A stretch of DNA of 64,000 nucleotides from Cellulomonas hominis (GTDB taxonomy: Bacteria > Actinomycetota > Actinomycetes > Actinomycetales > Cellulomonadaceae). Positions 63,918 to 64,000 of this stretch are shown in pieces. The notes beneath the pieces were generated by a model that worked only from the letters and a program-made list of their open reading frames with translations, searched no databases and was not told the DNA's origin. The DNA lies in the NCBI RefSeq assembly GCF_014201095.1, contig NZ_JACHDN010000001.1, positions 3,844,001 to 3,908,000 on the forward strand. The letters are read 5' to 3'. Each line of letters starts with the position of its first letter. Position 1 is the stretch's first letter. The translations under genes were made by a program, and so were the position numbers.

Positions 63918-64000
63918 ATGGGCACTGTGCTGGACGACATCGTGGCGGGGGTCCGCGAGGACCTCGCGGTGCGCGAGGCGGCCACGCCGCTGGCGGAGCT
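63918..64000 (+). CDS. trpC: indole-3-glycerol-phosphate synthase (N-terminal part, cut by window edge)
   Basis: The first 27 complete codons read MGTVLDDIVAGVREDLAVRE and continue to the window end; this is the usual TrpC opening (VLDDIVAGVREDLAxR). It converts the anthranilate-derived carboxyphenylamino sugar to indoleglycerol phosphate in tryptophan synthesis. A GGGGAG/GAGG stretch lies upstream of the ATG. The conserved gene order from trpE supports the call. Confidence 0.85.
   Translation, partial: MGTVLDDIVAGVREDLAVREAATPLAE

Overview
The window is very GC-rich, with short intergenic gaps, many GTG starts, and stop/start overlaps (ATGA, GTGA). Its gene neighbourhoods are typical of Actinobacteria: pdtaR ... 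polA ... rpsA; dxs - FadB-like - RNase D - LuxR - DUF3000; and hisI - trpE - Trp membrane protein - HGxxPAAW - DUF4190 - DUF2752 - trpC. An actinobacterium that also carries pflBA, a GH1 beta-glucosidase, an arginine deiminase and an ornithine-type set of sugar genes points to a facultatively anaerobic saccharolytic member of Cellulomonadaceae or a close relative. This placement is inference from gene content.

Layout. 1-9.2 kb: the end of a guaB1-type gene, a sugar ABC importer operon led by its own LacI regulator, a divergent glucan-debranching-type glycosidase sharing one perfect operator with it, then dxs. 9.2-12.6 kb: an anaerobic module, pyruvate formate-lyase and its activase, behind an unusually dense regulatory region with three CRP-type palindromes and one DosR/DevR-like box. 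12.6-22.7 kb: a FadB-like fusion, RNase D/HRDC, an atypical LuxR regulator, DUF3000, gndA with a coupled ATP-grasp ligase, a USP-like protein, a RibD-C reductase and zapE. 22.7-29.3 kb: glgX-treY-treZ, an overlapping operon turning glycogen into trehalose. 29.5-34.4 kb: a small unknown protein, a pair of 70-bp repeats, nicotinamidase, a PrmC/HemK-like methyltransferase and arcD-arcA. 34.6 kb: a tRNA with a CAA anticodon but a short variable region.

34.7-44.6 kb: a DHFR-like reductase, a PQQ-type sugar dehydrogenase lipoprotein, an alpha/beta hydrolase, pdtaR, then a branched-chain amino-acid ABC system split over two convergent units (livK on +, livHMGF on -) around a VOC protein and DUF2277. 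45-56 kb: GNAT, PaaI thioesterase, polA, TetR, GH1 beta-glucosidase with an MFS transporter, a methyltransferase, pfkA and rpsA. 55.9-64 kb: a heterodimeric ABC exporter, hisI and the trp cluster, running off the right edge inside trpC.

The genes form a coherent carbon and energy picture: sugar uptake and hydrolysis, glycolysis (pfkA) and pentose phosphate (gndA), carbon storage turned to trehalose, and two anaerobic energy routes (formate-producing PFL and arginine deiminase). I found no phage, transposase, CRISPR array or obvious secondary-metabolite cluster. The strongest leads are the pflB regulatory stack and its echo upstream of the LuxR gene, the 70-bp repeat pair, the class-I-shaped CAA tRNA, a LivH permease fused to an exported domain, and at least ten genes whose -10 hexamer lies 6-8 bases from the start codon, which suggests leaderless transcripts.
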